From NCBI RefSeq assembly GCF_017565705.1, contig NZ_JAGDYL010000004.1, positions 62,001-126,000 of the forward strand: DNA of 64,000 nt. The letters run 5' to 3'. The first letter of the stretch is position 1; each line of letters begins with the position of its first letter. A program made the translations under genes and the position numbers. The stretch is from Leucobacter ruminantium (GTDB lineage: Bacteria; Actinomycetota; Actinomycetes; Actinomycetales; Microbacteriaceae). The notes beneath the pieces were generated by a model. That model had not been told where the DNA came from and did not search any database. It worked only from the letters and a program-made list of their open reading frames with translations. Below, in pieces: positions 17,463-29,147 of the stretch.

Positions 17463-17511
17463 TGCACGAGCTGCCCCCTTATGCACGTGCATAAAGGGGG
17501 CAGCTCGTGCA
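17463..17511. repeat. 49-bp near-perfect palindrome (24-bp arms, one bulged A)
   Basis: TGCACGAGCTGCCCCCTT (17463-17480) pairs with AAGGGGGCAGCTCGTGCA (17494-17511) around a fully palindromic core ATGCACGTGCAT (17481-17492); A17493 is the only unpaired base. It lies in a 379-bp gene-free stretch between the small gene and the tRNA promoter and lacks a T-tract. Confidence 0.8.
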
Positions 17512-17589
17512 CAAGAGGTCGTGTCGCGCCCCGCTCGGGGATCCTTCCGGGTGGGCCATCGGGCAACGCGCCCGGTGTTCCCGTGCGGA

Positions 17590-17618
17590 TTTGAACTTCA
17601 GGCTCGGTCGCGGTAAAG
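17590..17618 (+). promoter_or_regulatory. Promoter of tRNA-Gln
   Basis: TTGAAC (17590-17595) and TAAAGT (17613-17618) are separated by exactly 17 bp and lie 45 bp before the tRNA, a good housekeeping sigma match. Confidence 0.75.
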
Positions 17619-17663
17619 TTATCTCTCGGTGCCGAGCTCCTTGGGAGTCCGGATTTCCACTAT

Positions 17664-17738
17664 TGGGATATGGTGTAATTGGCAACACTACGGTTTCTGG
17701 TACCGTCATTCTAGGTTCGAGTCCTGGTATCCCAGCCA
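17664..17738 (+). tRNA. tRNA-Gln (anticodon CUG)
   Basis: The acceptor stem TGGGATA (17664-17670) pairs with TATCCCA (17728-17734). The anticodon stem is ACGGT/ACCGT with loop TTCTGGT and anticodon CTG at 17697-17699. The T arm contains GGTTCGAGTCC. Discriminator G and an encoded CCA end at 17738. Confidence 0.95.
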
Positions 17739-17740
17739 CT

Positions 17741-17774
17741 GAGCCCCTGATTCTCCGCGGAGAGTCGGGGGCTC
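17741..17774 (+). terminator. Terminator of tRNA-Gln
   Basis: GAGCCCCTGATTCTCC (17741-17756) pairs with GGAGAGTCGGGGGCTC (17759-17774): 16 bp with two G-U pairs and a minimal loop, starting 2 nt after the CCA end. There is no U-tract, as is common in actinobacteria. Confidence 0.7.
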
Positions 17775-17961
17775 ATGCGTTTCCGGAGCGCGGTCCTCCT
17801 GTAGGGGTGAGAAACCTGCGATGCGCCCCGTCCTCGCGGGCGCGGGTGCGGGTAAGGTGCCGGTGCGGGCGAGCCTTTCGTACGCACCGGACGGCCGCCT
17901 CGAGATGCACGAAGCGGCCGCCCCGGGGCCGTGGCGCCGGTCTTGCGGCCCCTGGTCCCGT

Positions 17962-18624
17962 CTACATGGCCGGGGGCATCAGGACGCCGTCGACCAGGTA
18001 GACCGTGGCGTTCGCGGTCTGGACGCCGCCGCAGATCACGTTCGCATCATTGACTTTCATCGAGTCTCCCGAACCGGTCACCTCGAGTTCCTGACCTTCG
18101 ACAGTCTGGTGAGCGCCGCCGATGTCGGCCGGCTCGATCTGGCCGGGCACGACGTGGTAGGTCAGGATCTTGGTCAGTAGATCGCTGTCGGTCTTCAGCG
18201 TGTCGATCGTCGCCGCGTCGATCTTGCCGAAGGCGTCGTCGACGGGGGCGAAGACAGTGAACTCATCGCCGTTCAGCGTGTCCACCAGGTCGACGTCGGG
18301 GTTGAGCTTGCCGCTGACGGCCGAGACGAGCGTTGTCAGCATCGGGTTGTTCGAAGCGGCGACCGCGACGGGGTCCTGCGACATGCCCTGGATCGAGCCT
18401 GCACCGTCGGGCACCTGCTCGGCGTAAGCCGCGCAGCCAGGACCGACGAGGTTCGCCGCCGGATCGGTCTTTCCCATCGAATCGTCCGTCGTGCTCTCGT
18501 CGCTCTGCGAAGACGGGGTCTTCGTCGCCTCCTCCGATGCTCCGCCCATCGAGCACCCGGTCAGGGTCGCACCGGCGAGCACCAGTGCGAAAGCGGCGCC
18601 CAGGGTCTGCTTCTTCGTGAACAT
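17962..18624 (-). CDS. Fasciclin (FAS1) domain lipoprotein, MPT70/MPT83-like
   Basis: A 220-residue secreted lipoprotein. Residues 1-24 form a signal with lipobox LTGC, followed by a Ser/Thr/Asp-rich linker and one FAS1 domain from ~75 to the end, with the family blocks ([13 protein letters not shown] and [11 protein letters not shown]). Two cysteines (GPGCAAY and VICGGV) may form a disulfide. AGGAGG stands just before the start. In mycobacteria this family (MPT70, MPT83) is controlled by SigK and sits by dipZ, exactly the neighbours seen here. A SigK-like promoter faces it. The role of FAS1 proteins is adhesion or protein-protein contact; the partner is unknown. Confidence 0.92.
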   Translation of the reverse strand: MFTKKQTLGAAFALVLAGATLTGCSMGGASEEATKTPSSQSDESTTDDSMGKTDPAANLVGPGCAAYAEQVPDGAGSIQGMSQDPVAVAASNNPMLTTLVSAVSGKLNPDVDLVDTLNGDEFTVFAPVDDAFGKIDAATIDTLKTDSDLLTKILTYHVVPGQIEPADIGGAHQTVEGQELEVTGSGDSMKVNDANVICGGVQTANATVYLVDGVLMPPAM

Positions 18625-18671
18625 GATTCCTCCTCGAATGGCTGTCCGCGTGTTCAGCGGCTCGTGAGGGT

Positions 18672-18698
18672 GTTCGGAGCCCGGGCGGATCCGGATGG
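18672..18698 (-). promoter_or_regulatory. SigK-type promoter for the fasciclin gene
   Basis: On the minus strand CCATCC (18698-18693), 15 bp, then CCGAAC (18677-18672). This matches the mycobacterial SigK pattern CCATCC/CCGAAT as I recall it and is nearly identical base for base to the promoter facing dipZ. Confidence 0.7.
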
Positions 18699-18744
18699 GA
18701 GATTCTCGAAAGTTTTCCGCCGGCGCCGGTCGAAGCGGTCCCGC

Positions 18745-18771
18745 CCATCCGGATCGCCCTCGGCTCCGAAT
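18745..18771 (+). promoter_or_regulatory. SigK-type promoter for dipZ
   Basis: CCATCC (18745-18750), 15-bp spacer, CCGAAT (18766-18771), 23 nt before ATG 18795. Spacer sequence also resembles that of the divergent promoter. Confidence 0.75.
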
Positions 18772-18794
18772 GCCATTCGACAGGAGGACATCTC

Positions 18795-20516
18795 ATGGAC
18801 GTTATCGTCATCGGGCTGCTGGGCGGCCTCATCACCGGCATCTCCCCGTGCATCCTGCCGGTTCTGCCGGTCATCTTTCTCACAGCCGGGGCTCGGCCTG
18901 CCGAGCGGGGCAGGATGCCCGAGGTGATCCCGGCGAAGCGCAGCCGTCCGTACTGGATCATCGCGGGCCTCGTGCTGAGCTTCTCGCTCGTCACGTTGCT
19001 CGGTTCGCTGCTCCTCGGGCTGCTCTCGATCCCTCAGGACGCGATCCGCTGGGCCGGCGTGGTGGTGCTGCTCGCGATCGGCTTCGGCATGCTCGTGCCG
19101 GGCTTCGAGCAGCTGCTCGAGAGGCCGTTCCAGCGGCTGCCGCGCAGATCGGTGGGCGAGGGAGGCAACGGTTTCGGCGTCGGCCTGGCGCTCGGCACGG
19201 TCTTCGTGCCCTGCGCAGGGCCAGTGCTCGCAGCGATCATCGTCGCAGGGGCGACCGGCAGGATCGGGATCGAGACGGTGCTGCTCACCGTTTCCTTCGC
19301 ACTGGGCGTCGCGGTTCCGCTGCTCGTATTCGCGCTCGCCGGGAGCGGCGTGGCGCGGCGGCTCCGCGGGTTCCGCAAGCGCGAGCGCGCGATCCGCATC
19401 ACCGGCGGTGTCGCTCTCATCGCCCTCGCAGTCGGCCTCGCGTTCGACGTGCCGCAGGCTCTGCAGCGGCTGCTGCCGGACTACACGGCCGGGCTGCAGC
19501 AGAGTCTCGCGCAGAGCGATTCGGGAGAGCGCGCGCTGGGGCTCGGCGGGCTCGTGACCGAGGAGAATCGCGAGCTCGACAACTGTGCGAACGATGCGGC
19601 CGAGCTCGCCTCGTGCGGCACCGCGCCGGCGCTCAAGGGCATCGAGGGGTGGATCAACACGCCCGGCGGGAAGGGGATCGACCTGCGGGAGTTGCGAGGG
19701 GAGGTCGTGCTGATCGACTTCTGGGCGTACTCCTGCATCAACTGCCAGCGCTCCATTCCCCACGTGACGGCCTGGGATCGGGCCTACCGCGATGTCGGGT
19801 TGCGTGTGATCGGCGTGCACTCTCCCGAATACGCGTTCGAGAAGGAACGCGCGAACGTGGAGGCCGGAGTGCGCGATTTCGGTATCACCTATCCGGTCGC
19901 GCTCGACAACCGTCTCGCGACCTGGACGAGCTACCGCAACCGCTACTGGCCGGCCCACTACCTGATCGATGCGCAGGGGACGGTGCGCCATATCTCGTTC
20001 GGCGAAGGCGATTACGACGTCACCGAGCGACTCATCCGCGAGCTGCTGCGAGACGCGGATGCCGATGTGCGGCTGCCCGAGGAGACCGATATCGCTGACA
20101 CCGCTCCGGCTGTCGGGAGCACGACCCCTGAGACGTTCCTCGGGTCCTCGAAGGACCGCAATTTCGCCGGACCTGGCGCGTATCGTGCGGGCGAGGGATC
20201 CTTCGCGTTCCCGGAGGGGCAGGATCCCGATACCTTCGCGCTCGACGGCGAATGGATCGTCGAGACCCAGTTCGCAACCCCCGTAGGGGGCCGCCCGGCC
20301 TCCGTCCGGCTGAACTATCGTGCGAGCGAGGTGCGGGCGGTGCTGGGAGGCCGGGGCACCGTGGAGCTCGCGGGCGAGGGATCCGAGCCACGATCGATCG
20401 ATGTGGGAGATGCGCCCCGTTCCTATCGGCTCGTCGGGACGTCCGACCCCGACACGGGGACGCTGGAGCTCCACGTGCCTCCCGGCGTGCAGGTCTACTC
20501 CTTCACCTTCGGGTGA
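18795..20516 (+). CDS. dipZ: DipZ-like CcdA/DsbD-thioredoxin fusion
   Basis: A 573-residue membrane thiol-disulfide transporter. Residues 1-225 form a CcdA/DsbD-type membrane domain with the paired cysteines C19 (ISPCILPVLPV) and C140 (VPCAGPVLA) that carry electrons across the membrane. Residues ~280-420 are an external redoxin with active site CINC (C314/C317, in DFWAYSCINC). Residues ~430-573 are a beta-rich C-terminal domain as in Mycobacterium DipZ (Rv2874). Two more cysteines (C264, C274) lie in the linker. AGGAGG precedes the ATG. Expressed from a SigK-type promoter, it likely maintains or shuffles disulfides in exported proteins such as the neighbouring fasciclin. Confidence 0.9.
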   Translation: MDVIVIGLLGGLITGISPCILPVLPVIFLTAGARPAERGRMPEVIPAKRSRPYWIIAGLVLSFSLVTLLGSLLLGLLSIPQDAIRWAGVVVLLAIGFGMLVPGFEQLLERPFQRLPRRSVGEGGNGFGVGLALGTVFVPCAGPVLAAIIVAGATGRIGIETVLLTVSFALGVAVPLLVFALAGSGVARRLRGFRKRERAIRITGGVALIALAVGLAFDVPQALQRLLPDYTAGLQQSLAQSDSGERALGLGGLVTEENRELDNCANDAAELASCGTAPALKGIEGWINTPGGKGIDLRELRGEVVLIDFWAYSCINCQRSIPHVTAWDRAYRDVGLRVIGVHSPEYAFEKERANVEAGVRDFGITYPVALDNRLATWTSYRNRYWPAHYLIDAQGTVRHISFGEGDYDVTERLIRELLRDADADVRLPEETDIADTAPAVGSTTPETFLGSSKDRNFAGPGAYRAGEGSFAFPEGQDPDTFALDGEWIVETQFATPVGGRPASVRLNYRASEVRAVLGGRGTVELAGEGSEPRSIDVGDAPRSYRLVGTSDPDTGTLELHVPPGVQVYSFTFG

Positions 20517-20565
20517 GCGGAGGACTCGCGTCGGCGGTGGCGGACGGACGGGAGGTGCATGGGGC

Positions 20566-21165
20566 ATGCTTGAGGAGATGGTCATCGACGGAGTGGAGAT
20601 TCCCGAGGACGGCGGAGGCGTCGATCCTGCGGATGAGGCGCTGTCGCGGGCAGCGGACGGCGACGAGCGCGCGTTCGCGGCGCTCTACGACATGATGTCG
20701 GGGCGGGTGTTCGGGCTCATCATTCGCGTCGTCGTGGATCGCTCGCAGAGCGAGGAGGTGCTGCAGGAGGTCTTCCTGGAGGCCTGGCAGTCTGCGCCGT
20801 CGTTCGACGCCGATCGAGGGCGGGCGCGAAGCTGGCTGCTGACCATCGCACACCGTCGAGCAGTCGATCGGGTGCGCTCCTCCCAGGCGTCGAAGCGCCG
20901 AGACCTCGCGGTGGGCATCCGCGATCTTGCGGAGTCCCGGCCCGGCGTCGACGCAGAGGTGGAACTGCTCATCGACGGAGGCCGGGCGATACGGTGCCTC
21001 GACGGGCTGCCCGAGCCCCAGCGGCGAGCGATCGTGCTGGCGTACTTCGGGGGTTACAGCCAACGCGAGATCTCCGTGCTGCTCGACGCCCCGCTCGGCA
21101 CGATCAAGACTCGGATCAGGGACGGCCTGACCCGCCTGAAAAGAGAACTGGAGGCGACGCGATGA
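20566..21165 (+). CDS. sigK: ECF sigma factor, SigK-like
   Basis: A 199-residue ECF sigma factor. Region 2 (AFAALYDMMSGRVFGLIIRVVVDRSQSEEVLQEVFLEAWQ) and region 4 (LPEPQRRAIVLAYFGGYSQREISVLLDAPLGTIKTRI) are complete. GGAGGT precedes ATG 20566; ATG 20578 is an alternative. It follows dipZ by 49 bp with no obvious separate promoter, and its stop overlaps the anti-sigma start. Identity as SigK rests on gene context (RskA-type anti-sigma, DipZ, fasciclin) and on the promoter sequences present. Confidence 0.85.
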   Translation: MLEEMVIDGVEIPEDGGGVDPADEALSRAADGDERAFAALYDMMSGRVFGLIIRVVVDRSQSEEVLQEVFLEAWQSAPSFDADRGRARSWLLTIAHRRAVDRVRSSQASKRRDLAVGIRDLAESRPGVDAEVELLIDGGRAIRCLDGLPEPQRRAIVLAYFGGYSQREISVLLDAPLGTIKTRIRDGLTRLKRELEATR

Positions 21166-21929
21166 ACGAGCAGGAGTTCCGCGAGCTCTCCGCAGCCCGC
21201 GCGCTGCACGCACTCTCTCCCGAGGAGGAGCAGGCATTCTCTCTCGCGCTGGCGGCTCACCCCGAATGGCGATCGGTCGTGGAGGAGGACCGCGAGACCG
21301 CTGCCGCACTCGGCGCCGCGGCTCCCGAGGTCTCGCCCTCCGAGGCTTCGAGGGCCGCGATCCTCGACCTCATCTCTCGGACTCCCCAGTTCGACGGCAC
21401 TCATACGCCCGTCGCGGACCCTGCGCCGGACGCTGCGGGGGAAGACGGCCCAGAGGAGGCCCCGCGTCGGTCGCGGAGGCGCGCTGCGTGGTTCGTGCTC
21501 GCGGCATCGGTCGCCGTGCTGCTCGCGGTGTCGCTCTCGTTTCCGTGGGGCAGCCTCCTGCCTGCGCAGGATCCGGCCGTCGTCGCCCTGCAGCAGATCG
21601 AGGCCTCGCCCGACGCCGACACCGTCACCGCCGAGCTGCCCGACGGCTCGAAGGGAGCGCTGCACTGGTCGGATCAGGCGCGGAAGGCGGTGCTGGTCAC
21701 CGAGGGCATGTCCGACGCCCCCAGCGGGCGCGACTACGAGCTGTGGATCGTGCGCGGTGAGCAGCCGACCTCCCTCGGGGTCATGCGAGTCGGTCCGGAG
21801 GGGGAGGCGACGGTGCTCGCTGCGGGCTTCGAACCCGGCGACGCACTGGCCGTAACGATCGAGGACCGCGGCGGGTCTCCGACGGGCGCCCCGACCACCG
21901 ATCCGCTGTTCGTGCTGGCCGCGGCGTAA
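21162..21929 (+). CDS. rskA: Anti-sigma-K factor, RskA-like
   Basis: A 255-residue single-pass membrane protein overlapping sigK by ATGA. The cytosolic N-terminal anti-sigma domain (~1-75, ALHALSPEEEQAFSLAL) is followed by an acidic linker, a basic stop-transfer RRSRRRA, one membrane helix (~128-148) and an external RskA domain (~155-255, with RDYELWIVRG). It would hold SigK at the membrane until proteolysis or a redox signal releases it, as in mycobacteria. Confidence 0.88.
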   Translation: MNEQEFRELSAARALHALSPEEEQAFSLALAAHPEWRSVVEEDRETAAALGAAAPEVSPSEASRAAILDLISRTPQFDGTHTPVADPAPDAAGEDGPEEAPRRSRRRAAWFVLAASVAVLLAVSLSFPWGSLLPAQDPAVVALQQIEASPDADTVTAELPDGSKGALHWSDQARKAVLVTEGMSDAPSGRDYELWIVRGEQPTSLGVMRVGPEGEATVLAAGFEPGDALAVTIEDRGGSPTGAPTTDPLFVLAAA

Positions 21930-21930
21930 G

Positions 21931-22067
21931 GCTTCCCCGAGGTCGAAGGTCGTGAGCACGAGCACCTTCGGCGGGCGGCGGGGGCTAGGGCGACCATTGC
22001 GGCGGTGGCTTCGATGCCATCCATGACGGGCATGCGAATGTCCATGAGCACGATCTCCGGGTGGGGC
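21931..22067 (-). pseudogene. Remnant of a NarL-type response-regulator receiver domain
   Basis: Minus-strand translation from about 22066 gives PHPEIVLMDIRMPVMDGIEA (phosphoacceptor Asp in LMDIRMPVMDG) and TAAMVALAPA, then continues after a frameshift near 21975 as PKVLVLTTFDLGEA before ending at the rskA stop. This is about 45 residues of a receiver domain with both ends missing. Confidence 0.7.
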
Positions 22068-22253
22068 GCTGAGAGGCCTCGCGCTTCCTTTCCAGCGGGA
22101 AGACGGCTCGCGCCGCCCACTACCGGCCGGTTCCGAGACCGGTTTCGAGCGTTCCGCCATAGAGCCGCACGCGCGGGTTCTCTCGCACTGGTGGAATCCC
22201 GTCGACGCAGGCGGTGAGCTCCGCGCGTCGCGTGCGGACCGCCCCGGTTCCGT

Positions 22254-22303
22254 GAGGGATCGTTCTCCCTGTGAAGGATCCCTCTCCCCGTGAGGGATCC
22301 CTC
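22254..22303. repeat. Cluster of three GAGGGATC octamers
   Basis: GAGGGATC at 22254-22261, GATCCCTC at 22277-22284 and the full palindrome GAGGGATCCCTC at 22292-22303 lie within 50 bp of gene-free DNA. This is the densest non-coding cluster of the dispersed octamer found about 58 times in the window. The rest of 22068-22521 shows no gene, only a CTACGTAG palindrome and TATGAT (22465-22470), a possible -10 for the next gene. Confidence 0.75.
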
Positions 22304-22521
22304 ACCGCGCGACGAGGGCGCTGGTGCGGAGCCGGTATCCGAAACCCGAGACGGAGGGCGCCGTGCACTCGGGCTCCTTGCCCCTGAAACACCACTGAAT
22401 CCGAAGTGAGAAAATCCCGTACGTGACGACTACGTAGTAGTGGCCTTGTCAAATTCTGCGTGCCTATGATATGGCCAGGGGCCAGTGCGGGGGGCTGGTA
22501 CGGCACCGGATCGAACTGGAC

Positions 22522-25173
22522 ATGAACATGAATAAAGGGGTGGGTTCCGCATCCGTGCGGGACTACGAACGCGAACGGTCGGATACCTCGCTCGGAGGGT
22601 CGGTGATGACGGAGCGGCTCGCTCGTGCCGTCGCCGCTCTCGAACCGGAGGGCGGCTCCGTGCTGCTGCTCGGCGAACCGGGGAGCGGCAAGGGTCGTCT
22701 CGCCGAGGAGGCCGCATACGAACTCGAGCGTCGCATCGACGGCGGCGTGAAGATCTTCCTGCTCCCCGCCCCGTCCCTGGACGAGCAGTGGGATGAGGAG
22801 GTCTTCGAGAACTGGTTCATCGCCCAGCTCGGCGTCGAGCCGTGCGAGGAGCGACAGGTCCGCGGCCCGGCCGCGACGTCGGCCGCCTCGAAGCGCGTGC
22901 TCGAAGCGGTGCTGGCGGAGTCGGCTGGGCTCGCCCCGGTGATCGTCGCCCCCTCGGTCGACCGCTACCCCGTGAGGACGGGCGCACTGCTCGCCTCGAT
23001 GGTGAGAAGCGGCAGGATCCGTCTCATCGCGACCGCCCGCTACCTCTCGGGCGCCGCCGAGCAGATCTCGCGCCACCCCCGCATGCAGCGGCTCAGCATC
23101 GGACCGCTCAGCCGTCTGGAGGCCAACACCATGCTGACGCAGCTGCTCGGCTGCGAGCAGATCGAGTTCTCGACGCTGCACCGCTGGTACGCCATCACCA
23201 ACGGCTACGCGCACTCCCTGACGGTGCTCGCGCTCGCCCTCGACCGCCGCGGACTGCTCGAACGGGAGCGCGGCATGATCTGGGAGAAGACCCGCGACTT
23301 CGGGGCGATCCCCGAGGAATTCCTCACCTACCTCGGCGAGGCGTGCACGGCGGAGGAGCTGGAGACGCTCGAGACGATCGCCGTGGGCGAGCCCATCACC
23401 GAGGCGGTGCTGCTCGAGAAGCTGACGCCCGCGCACCTGCGGGCGCTCCAGGCGATGGGGCTCATCGTGCCGCGGGAGCGGGAGGGCGGGGAGGTCGCGA
23501 TCACCACGAGTCACGAGCTGCTCGCGAGCTCGCTGAAGAGCCGCATGGGAGCCGACAGGCGGCGCAAGATCAGCTCGGAGCTCTACACGGCGCTCAGGCA
23601 CGGCTTCGACAAGCAGGACGAGCTGAGAAAACCGAACCGACTGTTCAGACTCGTGAGCCTCGGCCTCGAGGCCGGCCGTCTACTGCCGATCGAATGGCTC
23701 GTCGCGGCGCTCGACGATCCCGGGTTCGAGAGCGACCCCGAGACCAAGCTGGCGATCGCGAGAGCGATCACGCGCCACCCCGACGTGCACCCCGCTCGCC
23801 TCGCGGAGGCCGCGATCGGCATCTACCACACGGCCCGCCTGCTCGGTGACCGTCGTGCCGTCGACGAGGCGATGGAGGTCATCGGCGAACTGCTCGACCC
23901 GGGAACGCGGCAAGCGCTCCCGGTGCCCCTTCGGATCCGCCTGCAGATCGAACTCGCCACCCATCTCACCCTCGACCGCGAGCAATACGATGAGGCGTTC
24001 GAGACCATCGAGCAGCTGAAGCGGCTGGAGTACGAGCCGGGCAGTGCCGCCGACGAAATGGTGCGCTGCGCCTATCCGCTGTTCTACGCCCGCACCGGCC
24101 AGCTGCGGAAGGCCGCGGAGGCCGCCCCCGCTCCCGACGAGCAGGGACGCATGGAACTCGAGTGGGTGCGGAGCCAGGCGCGTCTCGTCTCGTCGCTGAC
24201 GCTCTCCCAGCAGGGACGGTTCTCCGAAGCCTTCGAGATCGCCGACCGCACCCGCACCTTCGCGGCGCTCGGGGGCCGCGTCGAGCGCTTCGTCGGGGAC
24301 CAGCTCACGCTCGCCATGTTCATCTCGCGCTGGTCCTCGGGATCCCTGCTCGCCGCATCCGACATCCTCGAGCAGGTGCAGACGCGCTCGCTCAGCCTGC
24401 TGCAGAACACCGGGTTCGTGGAGGGATCCTCCGCGATCCTCGCCGTGGGGCAGGGACGGTGGCGCGACGCGGCGCTGCACGCAGAACGGGCCGTCGCCCG
24501 CTTCGGGCAGAGGGATCCCTTCGGGATGCTCGCGATCTTCAACAGCGTGCTCGCCTATGCGCAGGCGGCGCTCGGGGAGCGAACCGAATCGCGCCGCAGC
24601 ATCTTCGCGTCGGAAACCGCACGGCCAGGCACCGGCCAGGTGCTGCGGGGCATCGTGCGGATCCTGACGCTCGAGGCGCGGCACTGGAACGGTGAGGCCG
24701 ACGTCGTCGAACAGGCGAACCGCACGATCGCCTGGGCGCGCCGCGAAGAGCTGCCCTTCATCGAGCTGAGGGCGATGCAGGTGCTCGCGAGTGTGCAGGG
24801 AGGCCTCGACTCGGCGCGGCTGATGCGGGCGCGTGAGATCTCCGCGCGCATCGACGAACCCATGGGGTCGGCGCTGCTGGGGTTCATCGAAGAGGTGAAC
24901 GCGGGGGAGTCGGCGTGGGATGCACCCTCCGCGCGCATCCTCACCGACCTCGGGGTGTGGCTTCCGCTGCCGCACACCCCGCTGCTCTCGGCCAGGGAGC
25001 GCGAGATCGCCCTGCACGCCGCGCTGGGCTACTCGAGCAAGTGGATCGCCGAGCGCTTCTTCCTCTCCACCCGCACGGTCGAGACCCATCTGCGGCACGT
25101 GTTCACGAAGCTCGGCGTGACGGGCAGGGACGAGCTGCGCTCCTACCTCCGCGGGGGCAAGCTCTCGGCGTGA
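22522..25173 (+). CDS. Large LuxR-family (LAL-type) transcriptional regulator
   Basis: About 883 residues from ATG 22522; an ATG at 22471 directly abuts a -10-like TATGAT and would not be on the transcript, and 22528 is also possible. An N-terminal STAND-type ATPase has Walker A GEPGSGKG (~51-58), the middle is a long helical region rich in TPR-like pairs, and the C-terminus carries a LuxR HTH (LSAREREIALHAALGYSSKWIAERFFLSTRTVETHLRHVFTKLGV, written here only to show the motif order LSAREREI, SSKWIAERF, TVETHLRHVF). LAL proteins activate genes upon binding ATP and an inducer. No obvious target gene adjoins it. Confidence 0.88.
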   Translation: MNMNKGVGSASVRDYERERSDTSLGGSVMTERLARAVAALEPEGGSVLLLGEPGSGKGRLAEEAAYELERRIDGGVKIFLLPAPSLDEQWDEEVFENWFIAQLGVEPCEERQVRGPAATSAASKRVLEAVLAESAGLAPVIVAPSVDRYPVRTGALLASMVRSGRIRLIATARYLSGAAEQISRHPRMQRLSIGPLSRLEANTMLTQLLGCEQIEFSTLHRWYAITNGYAHSLTVLALALDRRGLLERERGMIWEKTRDFGAIPEEFLTYLGEACTAEELETLETIAVGEPITEAVLLEKLTPAHLRALQAMGLIVPREREGGEVAITTSHELLASSLKSRMGADRRRKISSELYTALRHGFDKQDELRKPNRLFRLVSLGLEAGRLLPIEWLVAALDDPGFESDPETKLAIARAITRHPDVHPARLAEAAIGIYHTARLLGDRRAVDEAMEVIGELLDPGTRQALPVPLRIRLQIELATHLTLDREQYDEAFETIEQLKRLEYEPGSAADEMVRCAYPLFYARTGQLRKAAEAAPAPDEQGRMELEWVRSQARLVSSLTLSQQGRFSEAFEIADRTRTFAALGGRVERFVGDQLTLAMFISRWSSGSLLAASDILEQVQTRSLSLLQNTGFVEGSSAILAVGQGRWRDAALHAERAVARFGQRDPFGMLAIFNSVLAYAQAALGERTESRRSIFASETARPGTGQVLRGIVRILTLEARHWNGEADVVEQANRTIAWARREELPFIELRAMQVLASVQGGLDSARLMRAREISARIDEPMGSALLGFIEEVNAGESAWDAPSARILTDLGVWLPLPHTPLLSAREREIALHAALGYSSKWIAERFFLSTRTVETHLRHVFTKLGVTGRDELRSYLRGGKLSA

Positions 25174-25684
25174 TGCGCAGCTCGCAGTTCGTATGCGTGG
25201 AGAGTGCGTAATTCGGCCTGCGGGCCCCGCCGCTGTTCCTAGCATGGCTCCCATCGGGCCCAGGGGATGGAGGGGTCATGCAACCGAGGAAGACGGCGGT
25301 CGGCGCGCCGAGGGCGGCGCGGCCTTCGTCGTCGGCGCAGGAACGGCGCCGACATGCGGCTCGCCGCGGGCGTCCCGGTGACGCCGGTCTCGGATGCTCT
25401 GCGATCTTCCGGCGGACGGCCCCAGCGCCCGCCGGATGTCATGCCGGCCCCACCGGAGCGGCGTTCGACCGGGTGCTTCCCCTCACCCGTGGGTCGTGCG
25501 CCGTGCTCTCCGCGCTTTGCGAGCGTTCTCGCGTCAGCGGTTCCGGTGGGGCCCTCGGGGGTGCGCCCGTCTGATCGCACGGCGAGGGGTTGGGGCAACG
25601 CGCGCCCCGGCCGAGCCTTGCCGGGCCGGATGCCGGTCCGGTATGCGGGCCCGGCGCTGTTCCGGATCCGCCGCGCGACCCGGG
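25174..25684. other. Gene-free stretch after the LAL regulator
   Basis: About 510 bp. Several open frames exist on both strands but they are Arg/Pro/Ala-rich, lack ribosome sites and resemble no family; I see no repeat or RNA gene. Confidence 0.5.
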
Positions 25685-25690
25685 TAGTGT
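25685..25690 (+). promoter_or_regulatory. Leaderless -10 box (TAGTGT)
   Basis: TAGTGT lies 6 nt before ATG 25697. Confidence 0.5.
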
Positions 25691-25696
25691 GGGGCC

Positions 25697-29091
<3,395 letters not shown>

Positions 29092-29140
29092 CTAATTGGT
29101 CATTGGGCCAATAGTGTGTCTGCCGCTTATCCAATAGCAT
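29092..29140. promoter_or_regulatory. TetR operator region between permease and tetR
   Basis: An imperfect dyad spans 29092-29114 (CTAATTGG ... CCAATAG). A second CCAATAG is at 29131-29137, 23 bp further on, and overlaps TAGCAT (29135-29140), the -10 box 7 nt before tetR. A matching site lies before the amidohydrolase gene (31645-31666). Confidence 0.55.
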
Positions 29141-29147
29141 TGCGGGC

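Noticed and set aside
17042-17616. Plus-strand open frames around the 89-residue minus-strand gene and the palindrome
   Set aside because: No start signals or family resemblance; the minus-strand gene has the good ribosome site.
22471-22521. Upstream ATG 22471 as start of the LAL regulator
   Set aside because: It directly adjoins the TATGAT -10 box and would lie upstream of the transcript start.
25278-25574. Open frames between the LAL regulator and the Pr6Pr gene
   Set aside because: Arg/Pro/Ala-rich translations, no ribosome site and overlapping frames on both strands.
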